In this document: in pieces, positions 7,633 through 15,793 of the stretch
Position numbering within the stretch: the stretch's first letter is position 1
Layout of the letters: each line of letters begins with the position of its first letter
From: Nitrosomonadales bacterium
Lineage (GTDB): Bacteria; Pseudomonadota; Gammaproteobacteria; Burkholderiales; Sulfuricellaceae
DNA: 29,207 bases
Reading direction: 5' to 3'
Assembly (NCBI GenBank): GCA_003104895.1
Contig: PQAG01000173.1
Span: 4,070 to 33,276 of the forward strand
Position numbers and translations under genes: made by a program
Notes under the pieces: generated by a model
Told to the model about the DNA's origin: nothing
The model's database searches: none
What the model saw: the letters and a program-made list of their open reading frames with translations, nothing else

Positions 7633-8469
7633 TCAGAAGCGGCCAATAATGCTGTCCAGCTGGTCGAGATTATTGTAATCGATCGTCAAGCGCCCTTTTC
7701 CGTTCGCCCGGTAACTCAGCGTCACGCGCGCGCCGATCTTTTCTGACAATTCTTCTTGCAGGCGCAGAATATCCCGGTCAGCCTCTTTCTCCCTGATTCC
7801 TGGCCCCGGCTTGAGCATGCGCTGGGCGAGCTTCTCCGCCTCACGAACGGACAGTCCTTTTTTAATGATTTCGTGGGCAGCATCGATTTGCTTTACTTGC
7901 GTCAGTCCCAGCAGGGCACGCGCATGCCCCATATCAATCTGGTTCTGCATCAGCATTTCCTGCACGCGCGGGGCGAGATTCAGCAGGCGCAGCAAATTCG
8001 TCACCGCACTGCGCGAGCGGCTCACTGCTTCAGCCGCGGCCTGGTGCGTCAGATTGAACTCGTTGACCAGACGCTGGATGCCCAGCGCCTCTTCCAGGGG
8101 GTTGAGGTTTTCACGCTGGATATTCTCGATCAGAGCCATGGCCAGCGCCGCTTCGTCCGGAATCTCGCGAACCAGCGCGGGTATTTCGCTCAAACCCGCC
8201 AGCTGGGAAGCGCGCCAGCGCCGCTCCCCGGCTATTATTTCATAGCTCCCCCCCGCAACAGGCCGCACCAGTACCGGCTGCATCACGCCCTGCGCCCTGA
8301 TCGAATCAGCCAGCTGCTGCAGTGACTCGGGGTCCATGTGCGTGCGCGGCTGATATTTGCCTGGCTGTAACGCACTGATGGCGAGCTGCTGCAGCATTTC
8401 GCCCGTTTCACCCTCATCGCCCGCCAGCAGCGCATCCAGACCGCGCCCTAATCCCTTGTGTTTTACCAT
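7633..8469 (-). CDS. parB: Chromosome partitioning protein ParB (parS-binding CTPase)
   Basis: ParB loads onto parS and spreads along DNA as a CTP-dependent clamp, so that ParA can move origins apart. The 278-aa chain starts with the basic MVKHKGLGRGLDALL segment, the usual ParA-contact region. It then shows the CTP-binding motif GERRWRA (81-87) and the ENIQRENLNP motif (115-124). A helix-turn-helix lies around 141-162 (THQAAAEAVSRSRSAVTNLL), and a C-terminal dimerisation domain ends the chain. AGGAGG stands 12 bases before the ATG. It follows parA by 19 bases. Two parS sites are present in the window, and helix-turn-helix binding to them is expected from the family. Confidence 0.98.
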   Translation of the reverse strand: MVKHKGLGRGLDALLAGDEGETGEMLQQLAISALQPGKYQPRTHMDPESLQQLADSIRAQGVMQPVLVRPVAGGSYEIIAGERRWRASQLAGLSEIPALVREIPDEAALAMALIENIQRENLNPLEEALGIQRLVNEFNLTHQAAAEAVSRSRSAVTNLLRLLNLAPRVQEMLMQNQIDMGHARALLGLTQVKQIDAAHEIIKKGLSVREAEKLAQRMLKPGPGIREKEADRDILRLQEELSEKIGARVTLSYRANGKGRLTIDYNNLDQLDSIIGRF

Positions 8470-8488
8470 GCTTGTTCTATTCCTCCTG

Positions 8489-9274
8489 TCACGCGTCTAC
8501 AGTCTCAACGCCGCCACGCTTGCTCAGCATTTCACCGGCCAGTGCCAGATATGCCTGGGCACCTTTTGATCCCTTGTCGTGATACAGCACCGGCACGCCA
8601 AAGCTGGGCGCTTCGGCCAGGCGTATATTGCGCGGAATGACCGTACGGTAGACTTTGTCGCCAAAATGTTGCTGCAACTGGGCGGAGACCTGCTGCGCAA
8701 GCGCGTTGCGCGGGTCAAACATGGTGCGCAGCAGGCCCTCGATTTCCAGTTGCGGATTGAGATGCGTGCGTACCCGCTTGATGGTCTTGACCAGATCGCT
8801 GAGGCCCTCCAGCGCGTAGTACTCGCATTGCATCGGTATCATCACTGCACTCGCGGCACACAGGCCATTCACAGTCAGCAGGTTGAGCGCCGGGGGACAA
8901 TCAAGCAGGATGAAATCATATTCGGAGGCCACGCTTGCCAGCGCCTTTTTCAGCCGCCACTCACGTGCCAGCTCCTGCACCAGCTCAACCTCAGCGCCCG
9001 CCAGGTTGCGATTGGCCGGGATCACGTCATATTTTCCGCTGGTCGATTGCACGCGCACCTCGGCCACGTCATTCTGTTCCAGCAGGACGTGATAGACCGT
9101 GCGCCCCAGGTTATCCTTCTCCACCCCGCTGCCCATGGTGGCGTTGCCCTGCGGATCGAGATCCACCAGCAGCACCCTGCGTCTGGTTGCGGCTAGGCTG
9201 GCGGCGAGATTGACGGTAGTGGTGGTCTTGCCGACCCCGCCCTTCTGATTGGTTACCGCAATGATTCTGGCCAT
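8489..9274 (-). CDS. parA: Chromosome partitioning ATPase ParA (Soj)
   Basis: ParA is the deviant-Walker ATPase that binds DNA non-specifically and pulls ParB-parS complexes. With the ATG at 9274 the protein has 261 aa. The deviant Walker A KGGVGKTT is at 11-18. LLVDLDPQGNAT (Asp 38 and 40) and the Walker B LLDCPPAL are intact. A second ATG two codons upstream (9280) overlaps the rsmG stop as ATGA. I prefer 9274 because AGGG lies 7 bases before it, but only one base before the upstream ATG. Length without an N-terminal helix-turn-helix marks the chromosomal (Soj) type. Confidence 0.97.
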   Translation of the reverse strand: MARIIAVTNQKGGVGKTTTTVNLAASLAATRRRVLLVDLDPQGNATMGSGVEKDNLGRTVYHVLLEQNDVAEVRVQSTSGKYDVIPANRNLAGAEVELVQELAREWRLKKALASVASEYDFILLDCPPALNLLTVNGLCAASAVMIPMQCEYYALEGLSDLVKTIKRVRTHLNPQLEIEGLLRTMFDPRNALAQQVSAQLQQHFGDKVYRTVIPRNIRLAEAPSFGVPVLYHDKGSKGAQAYLALAGEMLSKRGGVETVDA

Positions 9275-9276
9275 AG

Positions 9277-9897
9277 TCATACCCTGAGAATTACCAAATG
9301 GCGCTGCGCCTCGAGTCCAGGCACATTGAGCGCGACAACTTCATGCTGCCGGAACGGGTCCGGCAAATGCGCGAGCTCGTCATGGGGATAAACGCCCTTC
9401 ATCGCCAGCAGCACGCCGCCAGCACGGCACAAGCGGGCCGAGAGGCGGACAAATTCGCCAAGATCGGAGAAGGCGCGTGAAATGACCATGTCGAATGCAG
9501 CAGATGGCTGATAGTCATCCACCCGGAGACATTCCACCTTTACATTCTTCAGCCCCAGTTCAATGCAGGCCTGGCGCAGGAAGGTGGTTTTTTTCTGATT
9601 GCTGTCGAGCAGGGTAATGTCCAGTTCCGGCCTGGCAATGGCCAGCACGATGCCGGGCAATCCCCCTCCCGTGCCAACATCCAGCAGCCGTCCCGTGCCG
9701 ATATAAGGCAATACCGCAAGACTGTCTAGCAGATGCTGATAAAGCATGTTTTCCGGCTCGCGCACGGCGGTCAGGTTGTAGATCTTGTTCCACTTCTGCA
9801 GCAGGGCAATGTAATCCAGCAATGCTTGCTGCTGCGCATCCGAGAGCGCGAGTCCAAGCAGCGAGAGGCCAGCGGAAAGTTTTTCAGCCAGGCTCAT
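9277..9897 (-). CDS. rsmG: 16S rRNA (guanine527-N7)-methyltransferase
   Basis: RsmG (GidB) methylates G527 of 16S rRNA using S-adenosylmethionine; loss of it gives low-level streptomycin resistance in several species. The 206-aa product has the SAM-binding motif DVGTGGGLPGI at 73-83, LLDSNQKKTTFLRQ after it and SRAFSDL further on. The N-terminal KWNKIYNLTAV segment is typical. Its ATG overlaps the mnmG stop (ATGA) and its stop overlaps the beginning of parA, so mnmG-rsmG-parA-parB reads as one operon. Confidence 0.97.
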   Translation of the reverse strand: MSLAEKLSAGLSLLGLALSDAQQQALLDYIALLQKWNKIYNLTAVREPENMLYQHLLDSLAVLPYIGTGRLLDVGTGGGLPGIVLAIARPELDITLLDSNQKKTTFLRQACIELGLKNVKVECLRVDDYQPSAAFDMVISRAFSDLGEFVRLSARLCRAGGVLLAMKGVYPHDELAHLPDPFRQHEVVALNVPGLEAQRHLVILRV

Positions 9898-11789
9898 GCG
9901 CTCTTTCTCTCCATCCGGCCCTGCATGCGCTTGAGATAAACCAGCAGAAGCGAAATGGCCGCCGGCGTGACGCCGGAAATGCGCGCCGCCTGACCCAGTG
10001 TCTCCGGTTTGTGTTGCGCCAGCTTTTGCTTCACCTCGATCGACAGTCCATGCACCCTGCTGTAGTCCATGTCCGGCGGCAGGCGCAGCGCCTCGTAATG
10101 ATGATGGCGCTCGATTTCTTCCTGCTGGCGCTCGATATAGCCCTGATACTTGGCCTGGATTTCGACCTGCTCTGCGACCTGGGGATCGCTTACGCCCTCC
10201 CCTGCCCCGGGCAGGGTCAACAAGGACTGGTAGCCGACCTGGGGGCGACGAAGCAGGTCCAGCAGCGAATACTCCCGCTCCATGGCCTGGCCGAGCACCC
10301 GCTCCGCGCTGGCAATATCGACCATGCGCGGGTTGACCCAGGTACTCTTGAGCCTTTCCTTTTCCTGTGCCACCGCATCGCGCTTGGCTGAGAAGCGCGC
10401 CCAGCGCTCATCGTCAACCACCCCGAGTTCGCGCCCGATCTCGGTCAGGCGCAAATCGGCGTTGTCCTCTCTCAACAGCAGCCGGTATTCCGCGCGGCTG
10501 GTGAACATGCGGTAGGGTTCGGATACCCCGCGCGTAATCAGGTCGTCCACCATCACGCCGAGATAGGCCTGATCGCGGCTCGGACTCCACGCCTCTTTTT
10601 CCGCGGCGGACAGTCCGGCATTGATGCCCGCCAGCAGGCCCTGCGCTGCCGCTTCCTCGTAGCCTGTGGTTCCGTTGATCTGCCCGGCAAAAAACAATCC
10701 CTTGATGGACTTGGTTTCGAGCGAGCTCTTGAGGCCGCGCGGATCAAAATAATCGTACTCGATCGCATAGCCGGGCCGGGTAATGTGGGCATTCTCGAAA
10801 CCCTTCATCGAACGCACCAGCGCATACTGCACATCGAATGGCAGGCTGGTGGAAATCCCGTTGGGGTAAATCTCATGCGTGGTAAGACCTTCCGGTTCGA
10901 CAAAAATCTGGTGTGTGTCCTTGTCGGCAAAACGCATGATCTTGTCCTCGATGGAAGGACAATAGCGCGGCCCAACTCCCTCGATCACACCGGTATAAAG
11001 CGGCGAGCGGTCAAGGCCATTGCGGATGATGTCGTGCGTGCGCTCGTTGGTGTAGCTGATCCAGCATGAAACCTGTTGCGGGTGCTGGCTGGCGGAGCCC
11101 AAGTAGGAAAACACCGGGGCCGGGTCATCCCCCGGCTGCTCCGTCATCACCGAATAATCCAGGGAGCGGCCGTCAATGCGTGGCGGGGTTCCCGTTTTGA
11201 GCCGCCCCGACGGCAAATTCAGTTCGCGCAGGCGGTGCGCAAGGCTGATCGCGGGCGGGTCGCCGGCGCGGCCAGCCTGGTAGCTGGACTGGCCGACATG
11301 CACCAGCCCGGCGAGAAAGGTGCCCGCCGTCAGCACCACTGCGCGCGCCTCGAAGTGCAAGCCAAGCTGCGTGACCACGCCGGTGATCTGGTCGCCGGCC
11401 AGCGTGAAATCATCCACCGCCTGCTGGAACAGCCACAGGTTGGGCTGGTTTTCCAGGCGCCGGCGGATGGCCTGCTTGTACAGCAGGCGATCCGCCTGCG
11501 CGCGCGTTGCCCGCACGGCGGGGCCCTTGCTTGAATTCAGGATGCGGAACTGGATTCCGCCCTCGTCCGTGGCCGCCGCCATGGCGCCGCCCAGGGCATC
11601 GATTTCCTTCACCAGATGTCCCTTGCCAATCCCGCCGATAGCGGGATTGCATGACATTTGTCCGAGCGTTTCGATATTGTGGGTAAGCAGCAAGGTTTTG
11701 CGCTCCATGCGCGCCGCGGCAAGCGCCGCCTCGGTGCCGGCATGGCCGCCACCAACAACGATCACATCAAATTGCGTGGGAAAAAGCAT
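9894..11789 (-). CDS. mnmG: tRNA uridine 5-carboxymethylaminomethyl modification enzyme MnmG
   Basis: MnmG (GidA) is the FAD partner of MnmE. Together they modify wobble uridine 34 of several tRNAs. The 631-aa sequence has the dinucleotide-binding loop GGGHAGTEAA (13-22), then SCNPAIGGIGKGHLVKEIDA beginning at 46, GRLKTGTPPRID, SYTNERTH and YCPSIEDKI with the conserved Cys. The C-terminal helical domain that contacts MnmE is complete. It heads the mnmG-rsmG-parA-parB operon and has its own probable promoter just downstream of the mnmE terminator. Confidence 0.98.
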   Translation of the reverse strand: MLFPTQFDVIVVGGGHAGTEAALAAARMERKTLLLTHNIETLGQMSCNPAIGGIGKGHLVKEIDALGGAMAAATDEGGIQFRILNSSKGPAVRATRAQADRLLYKQAIRRRLENQPNLWLFQQAVDDFTLAGDQITGVVTQLGLHFEARAVVLTAGTFLAGLVHVGQSSYQAGRAGDPPAISLAHRLRELNLPSGRLKTGTPPRIDGRSLDYSVMTEQPGDDPAPVFSYLGSASQHPQQVSCWISYTNERTHDIIRNGLDRSPLYTGVIEGVGPRYCPSIEDKIMRFADKDTHQIFVEPEGLTTHEIYPNGISTSLPFDVQYALVRSMKGFENAHITRPGYAIEYDYFDPRGLKSSLETKSIKGLFFAGQINGTTGYEEAAAQGLLAGINAGLSAAEKEAWSPSRDQAYLGVMVDDLITRGVSEPYRMFTSRAEYRLLLREDNADLRLTEIGRELGVVDDERWARFSAKRDAVAQEKERLKSTWVNPRMVDIASAERVLGQAMEREYSLLDLLRRPQVGYQSLLTLPGAGEGVSDPQVAEQVEIQAKYQGYIERQQEEIERHHHYEALRLPPDMDYSRVHGLSIEVKQKLAQHKPETLGQAARISGVTPAAISLLLVYLKRMQGRMERKSA

Positions 11790-11820
11790 GGGGTTCCGGA
11801 CTGCAGTTTCGGGAGCGGGA

Positions 11821-11850
11821 ATGATACGACAAAACAGGCTGGCGCGTCAG
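11821..11850 (-). promoter_or_regulatory. Probable promoter of mnmG-rsmG-parA-parB
   Basis: Minus strand CTGACG (11850-11845, four of six) and TATCAT (11826-11821, five of six) are 18 bases apart. The start would lie about 25 bases before the mnmG ATG. The -35 falls inside the loop and arm of the mnmE-operon terminator. The assignment is by consensus matching only. Confidence 0.45.
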
Positions 11851-11854
11851 CCTG
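11831..11854 (-). terminator. Rho-independent terminator of the rpmH-...-mnmE operon
   Basis: Minus strand CAGGCTG and CAGCCTG form a perfect 7-bp stem around a six-base loop, followed by TTTTGT. It lies about 48 bases after the mnmE stop. The T-run is short, so termination may be partial. Confidence 0.65.
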
Positions 11855-11861
11855 CCAGAAT

Positions 11862-11877
11862 GGTTTCACGTGAAACA
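11862..11877. promoter_or_regulatory. parS site 1 (ParB-binding centromere)
   Basis: GGTTTCACGTGAAACA contains the full 14-bp palindromic core GTTTCACGTGAAAC of the widely conserved chromosomal parS sequence; only the first base differs from the 16-bp consensus. It lies between mnmE and mnmG, about 3.4 kb upstream of parB and 4 kb from dnaA. Confidence 0.95.
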
Positions 11878-11901
11878 ATAAAAAATAATGCTTAACTTCA
11901 G

Positions 11902-13242
11902 TCACTTGCCGATGCAAAAGCGGCTGAATATTTCACCCAGCAAATCATCGGCTCCGAACTCTCCAGTGATGCTGTTCAACGCATTCTGGGCCAGCTTGAG
12001 TTCTTCGGCAAAAAATTCCAGCTGGAGCCAATTTTCTGCTGCATTCTCCAGGCTGGCACGGGCCTGCTCCAATGCGCGCAGATGGCGCTCGCGCGCCATG
12101 AAGGCCCCCTCGCCGGTTTGCTCCCAGCCGCCCATCTGCAGCAGGTTTTGGCGCAGCAAATCCAGCCCCGCCCCGCTTTTGGCAGAAACAAAAATACGGG
12201 TTACTCCTGCGTCCTGCTCAATCCCGGCCTTGCGCGGCAGCAGGTCGATCTTGTTGAACACCTGCACCACCGGCAGCTTGGGCGGCAGGCGTGCGAGTAT
12301 CGCCTCGTCCTGTGGCGTAATGCCTTCCCTGCTGTCGAGCAAAAGCAAAACAAGGGTGGCTTTTTCCACGGCCGCCCAGGTGCGGGCGATACCGATCTGC
12401 TCCACTTCGCAGGCGGTATCACGCAGGCCCGCCGTGTCGATGATGTGGAAGGGTACGCCCTGGATTTCGATTTCCTCGCGCACGGTGTCACGGGTGGTGC
12501 CCGCTATGGCCGTGACGATGGCGACCTCATCTCCGGCCAGCTGGTTGAGCAGACTGGATTTGCCCACATTGGGCTGGCCCACTAGCACCACATGCACCCC
12601 TTCGCGCAGCAGACTGCCCTGTTTGGCCTTGGCCAGCAGCTGGTTCAATTGTGCCTGGACATGGGACAGTTTTCCCAGCGCATCTGCCGCCTGCAGAAAA
12701 TCAACATCCTCATCGGGAAAGTCGATACAGGCTTCCACCAGCATGCGCAGCTCTATCAGGCGTTCCACAACCCCATGCACGGCAAGGGAAAACTCTCCCT
12801 GAAGCGAGCGTACCGCGCTTTTGGCGGCTTCCTCGCTGGCCGCATCGATCAGGTCGGCGACGCTTTCAGCCTGGGCAAGGTCGAGCTTGTCGTTGAGGAA
12901 GGCGCGTCTGGTGAATTCGCCCGGCTCCGCCAGGCGTGCTCCCAGCGCAAGGCAGCGCTTCAGGAGGCGCTGCATCACGGCGCTACCGCCATGGCCTTGC
13001 AGTTCCAATACGTCTTCGCCGGTAAAGGAATGCGGAGCGGGGAAATATAAGGCAATGCCCTGATCGATGACCGAGCCATCGTGCTCAAGGAAGTTGCTCA
13101 GGGAAGCCAGCCGGGGGCGGAGGGGTTTCCCCAGCAAGGTCCGGGCTAGAGCCTCAAGGCCATGCCCAGAGATGCGGACCACGCCGATGCCGCCACGCCC
13201 GGGAGCGGTGGCGACCGCAGCGATGGTATCAGCGCTTGCCAT
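11902..13242 (-). CDS. mnmE: tRNA modification GTPase MnmE
   Basis: MnmE (TrmE) binds GTP and a folate one-carbon donor and works with MnmG on tRNA wobble uridines. The 446-aa chain has the N-terminal folate-binding domain (DTIAAVATAPGRGGIGVVRISG), a helical domain and an inserted G domain. G1 is GQPNVGKS at 222-229, G2 TAIAGTTRDT at 244-253, G3 DTAGL at 269-273, and G4 NKID. The C-terminal FCIGK with the catalytic Cys is intact. The start overlaps the yidC 3' end by 14 bases. AAAGGG lies almost against the ATG, an awkward Shine-Dalgarno spacing, so translation may be coupled to yidC. Confidence 0.98.
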   Translation of the reverse strand: MASADTIAAVATAPGRGGIGVVRISGHGLEALARTLLGKPLRPRLASLSNFLEHDGSVIDQGIALYFPAPHSFTGEDVLELQGHGGSAVMQRLLKRCLALGARLAEPGEFTRRAFLNDKLDLAQAESVADLIDAASEEAAKSAVRSLQGEFSLAVHGVVERLIELRMLVEACIDFPDEDVDFLQAADALGKLSHVQAQLNQLLAKAKQGSLLREGVHVVLVGQPNVGKSSLLNQLAGDEVAIVTAIAGTTRDTVREEIEIQGVPFHIIDTAGLRDTACEVEQIGIARTWAAVEKATLVLLLLDSREGITPQDEAILARLPPKLPVVQVFNKIDLLPRKAGIEQDAGVTRIFVSAKSGAGLDLLRQNLLQMGGWEQTGEGAFMARERHLRALEQARASLENAAENWLQLEFFAEELKLAQNALNSITGEFGADDLLGEIFSRFCIGK

Positions 13243-14881
13243 GCCCTTTCGCAGTCTGCACCTGCTCCATGCTGCGGGTGATCTGCCATTGCTGGGCGAT
13301 CGACAGAACGTTGTTCACCACCCAGTAAAGCACCAGGCCCGCCGGGAAGAAGAAAAAGAAAATGCTGAACGCAAACGGCATCACCATCATCACCTTGGCC
13401 TGAATCGGGTCCGGCGGCGTGGGGTTGAGTTTGGTCTGGATGATCATGGTGATGCCCATGATGATGGGCAGCACGTAATAGGGATCCGCCGCAGACAAGT
13501 CCTGTATCCACAGGGCAAAAGGAGCTTGGCGCATTTCCACGCTGGCCAGCAGCACCCAGTAGAGGGCGATGAATACCGGAATTTGCACCAGCACCGGCAG
13601 ACAGCCGCCCAGCGGGTTCACTTTCTCGGTCTTGTACAGGTCCATCATGGCCTGGTGCAGGCGCTGGCGATCGTCGCCGTAGTGCTCCTTGAGTTTCTGA
13701 AGCTTCGGCCCCAGCACCCGCATGTGGGCCATGGAACGGTAGCTCTTTGCTGCCAGCGGGTAAAACGCCAGCTTGATCAGCACCGTAAGCAGAATGATGG
13801 CGACACCCCAGTTGTTGACCATATTCTGAATCTTGGACAGCACCCAGAACAAGGGTGCAGCAATAATCGTCAGCCAGCCATAATCCACGGTCAAGTCCAG
13901 CCCGGGGGCAAGTTTGCTCAGATTCTCCTGCTCCTGGGGACCGGCATAAAGCGGTACTGAAATCACTCCGCTTGCGCCCGGAGCGATTGAGCCGACAGGC
14001 AGAATGACGCCCGCTGCGTAGAGTTTGCCCCCCATGGATTTGGTGTAAAACTCGCGCGCCATGCCGTTCCTGGGCAGCCAGGCAGAAAGGAAATAGTGCT
14101 GCAGCATGGCTACCCAGCCATCGTTGCTCTGCTTCTGATACGAAGTCTTGCCTTTTTCGATGTCTGAAAAACTCACCTTCTGGAATTTTTGCTGTTCGGT
14201 ATATATCGCAGGACCGGCATAGGTGCTGACAAACATCGAATCCCCCTTGGAAGCCGAGTCATCGCGCACCAGCTGGTAGTAAGCATGGGGACTGATTGCG
14301 CTCTCTCCACCGTTCCGTATCTGGTATTCCACATCCACCACATAACTATCCCGATGGAAGGTAAAAATCTTGTCTACCTTTACTCCTGCGGCGGCAGGAG
14401 CGCTGAGTTTGACTTTCAGATCCTGCGCGCCCGCTGTCATCGAGAACTCGGAACCCTGCGCGGTAAAGTGGGTCTTGTGAGTCGGCAGAATATTGCCGAT
14501 CAGACCGGATTGAGCAATATAGGTATTCGGTTTCTGGTCGCTGAAAAGAACAAAATTCTTGCTCTTGTCCGCATCATCATGGTGCCTGGTCAGTTCCAGG
14601 CGGCGAATATCCCCGCCAACCGTATCTATTTCCACATAAAGCGTATCGGTATGAACCTTGACCCGTTCCCCCTTCGAAAGTTGCTGCACCGCTTCCGGTG
14701 CGGCGGATTGAGACAAGGCAGGAACGCTTGCATTTGGTCCCGGCAGTCCACCCTGTGACGATGCTACTGTCGCAGGCGGGGTCTGGGCAGGCTGAGGGTG
14801 TTGTTCCTTCTGCCAGGCATCCCATAACATCAGGACCGAGAAGGAGAACACGACGAACATTATGAGTCTTTGAGTATCCAT
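13229..14881 (-). CDS. yidC: Membrane protein insertase YidC
   Basis: YidC inserts proteins into the inner membrane alone or with SecYEG. The 550-aa form is the Gram-negative type. It has an N-terminal membrane segment (about 6-20), a large periplasmic beta domain (about 75-325), and then five conserved segments from about 334 to 535. The hydrophilic-groove position that is Arg in E. coli (R366) is Lys 370 here (VLIKLAFYPL), a conservative change I believe is frequent in betaproteobacteria. The amphipathic coiled region with HMRVLGPKLQKLKEHYGDD and the motif KVNPLGGCLPVLVQIPVFIALYW (split by line 20-residue limit: NPLGGCLPV then LVQIPVFIALYW) are present. It follows yidD by 7 bases. Confidence 0.98.
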   Translation of the reverse strand: MDTQRLIMFVVFSFSVLMLWDAWQKEQHPQPAQTPPATVASSQGGLPGPNASVPALSQSAAPEAVQQLSKGERVKVHTDTLYVEIDTVGGDIRRLELTRHHDDADKSKNFVLFSDQKPNTYIAQSGLIGNILPTHKTHFTAQGSEFSMTAGAQDLKVKLSAPAAAGVKVDKIFTFHRDSYVVDVEYQIRNGGESAISPHAYYQLVRDDSASKGDSMFVSTYAGPAIYTEQQKFQKVSFSDIEKGKTSYQKQSNDGWVAMLQHYFLSAWLPRNGMAREFYTKSMGGKLYAAGVILPVGSIAPGASGVISVPLYAGPQEQENLSKLAPGLDLTVDYGWLTIIAAPLFWVLSKIQNMVNNWGVAIILLTVLIKLAFYPLAAKSYRSMAHMRVLGPKLQKLKEHYGDDRQRLHQAMMDLYKTEKVNPLGGCLPVLVQIPVFIALYWVLLASVEMRQAPFALWIQDLSAADPYYVLPIIMGITMIIQTKLNPTPPDPIQAKVMMVMPFAFSIFFFFFPAGLVLYWVVNNVLSIAQQWQITRSMEQVQTAKGHGKR

Positions 14882-14888
14882 GGATTAC

Positions 14889-15098
14889 CTAAGGTAAAGG
14901 ATCATAACCGCCATCATGCCAGGGGTGGCAGCGGCCAACACGTTTCACACTCAACCAGACACCCTTGAGCGCTCCATATTTTTTCAGCGCTTGGGCCGCA
15001 TATTCGGAACAGGTGGGCGTATATCGGCATGAGGGTCCAAGCATTGGACTAATCAAGTATTGGTAAGCTTTGACCAGAAACAGCAGAATTCGGGTCAT
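14889..15098 (-). CDS. yidD: Membrane protein insertion efficiency factor YidD
   Basis: YidD is a small membrane-associated protein that supports YidC-dependent insertion. Its exact action is not settled. The 69-aa product has the family pattern: an amphipathic/hydrophobic N-terminus (LLFLVKAYQYLISPMLGPSC), the triple-Cys region CRYTPTCSEYA, and GRCHPWHDGGYDPLP at the end. Its ATG overlaps the rnpA stop (ATGA), in the standard rpmH-rnpA-yidD-yidC order. Confidence 0.97.
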   Translation of the reverse strand: MTRILLFLVKAYQYLISPMLGPSCRYTPTCSEYAAQALKKYGALKGVWLSVKRVGRCHPWHDGGYDPLP

Positions 15099-15493
15099 GA
15101 AACTTCCTGAACTTGTGGCCGGGTAAATTTTTGGCTCGCCCGCTCAAGTTGCGTCAGCAATTCCTGCTCTATCCCAGGATATTCAGCTGAGGAAAAACTT
15201 CTGCGTATGCGGATAACCATGTCCAGACCGGCAAGCTGGTGCTGCTGCAAACGGAATATTTCGCGCGCTACCCGTTTGATATAGTTCCGCGTGCTCGCCA
15301 GCCGAGCAGTTTTCTTGCTGACGATGACCGCCATGCGCGCAAATTCATGCTTTCCGGGCTTTGCCAGAACCTGGAAATGCTCGCTGGAAAACCGGTTGTT
15401 GAAACTAAAAACGGATGATATTTCATCCGTTTTTACTAAATGCTTGGCTTTTGAAAAGCCAAAGCCTTCCACTGCGTCGCTGGCCTGGTTCAA
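15095..15493 (-). CDS. rnpA: Ribonuclease P protein component
   Basis: RnpA binds the RNase P RNA and helps it cleave 5' leaders from precursor tRNA. The basic protein carries the RNR signature STRNYIKRVAREIFR (RNYIKR at 69-74). It also has the early KTDEISSVFS segment and ARMAVIVSKKTARLAS. The 132-aa form starts with TTG, which overlaps the rpmH stop codon as TTGA. There is no in-frame ATG before the conserved core; a GTG at codon 8 is the only close alternative. No convincing Shine-Dalgarno serves either, so coupling to rpmH is likely. The RNase P RNA gene is not in this window. Confidence 0.95.
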   Translation of the reverse strand: MNQASDAVEGFGFSKAKHLVKTDEISSVFSFNNRFSSEHFQVLAKPGKHEFARMAVIVSKKTARLASTRNYIKRVAREIFRLQQHQLAGLDMVIRIRRSFSSAEYPGIEQELLTQLERASQKFTRPQVQEVS

Positions 15494-15624
15494 ACAGCCA
15501 GACGTGCCCTGCCACTGGCGCGGCGAGCATTAATGATGGCGCGGCCTGCGGCTGTTTTCATCCGGGCGCGGAAACCGTGAGTGCGCTTGCGCTTGACCAC
15601 GGAAGGCTGAAAAGTGCGTTTCAT
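15490..15624 (-). CDS. rpmH: 50S ribosomal protein L34
   Basis: L34 is a very basic 44-residue large-subunit protein. The whole sequence matches the family, from MKRTFQPSVVKRKRTHGF through the RMKTAAGRAIINARRASGRA core. The chosen ATG at 15624 has AGAGGA 6 bases upstream. The reading frame stays open further upstream, but that extension lies within the promoter region and has no family support. rpmH heads the rpmH-rnpA-yidD-yidC-mnmE operon and runs away from dnaA. Confidence 0.98.
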   Translation of the reverse strand: MKRTFQPSVVKRKRTHGFRARMKTAAGRAIINARRASGRARLAV

Positions 15625-15663
15625 GATTGTTCCTCTTGCTTTTACAGAGACTGTGAACCCGTA

Positions 15664-15693
15664 ATTTGACCACTTCCTACCGGCTTCTGTCAA
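15664..15693 (-). promoter_or_regulatory. Probable promoter of rpmH operon
   Basis: Minus strand TTGACA (15693-15688, perfect) and TCAAAT (15669-15664, four of six) are 18 bases apart. They lie about 40 bases before the rpmH ATG. A DnaA box lies about 20 bases upstream of the -35. Confidence 0.55.
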
Positions 15694-15713
15694 CCATAAT
15701 TAATCTTTCTGCC

Positions 15714-15722
15714 TGTGGATAA
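15714..15722 (-). promoter_or_regulatory. Perfect DnaA box
   Basis: The minus strand reads TTATCCACA, the exact consensus DnaA box, in the 169-base rpmH-dnaA gap. It overlaps the proposed -35 of dnaA, so DnaA binding here could repress its own gene. It may also belong to the origin. Confidence 0.9.
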
Positions 15723-15744
15723 GTCACTCCAATCAGACTACAAT
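15716..15744 (+). promoter_or_regulatory. Probable dnaA promoter
   Basis: TGGATA (15716-15721, four of six) and TACAAT (15739-15744, five of six) are 17 bases apart, giving a start near 15751 and a leader of about 43 bases. An in-frame ATG at 15743 sits inside the -10, so it could not be translated from this promoter. This supports the later start for dnaA. Confidence 0.55.
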
Positions 15745-15793
15745 GAACGGCTCAATCCGCAATTTTTTTCCTGCACCGGCATCTAGGCAATCA

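Noticed and set aside
15743..15793. N-terminal extension of dnaA from the ATG at 15743
   Set aside because: The ATG lies inside the proposed -10 element and the 17 extra residues do not resemble DnaA; the ATG at 15794 gives the family N-terminus.
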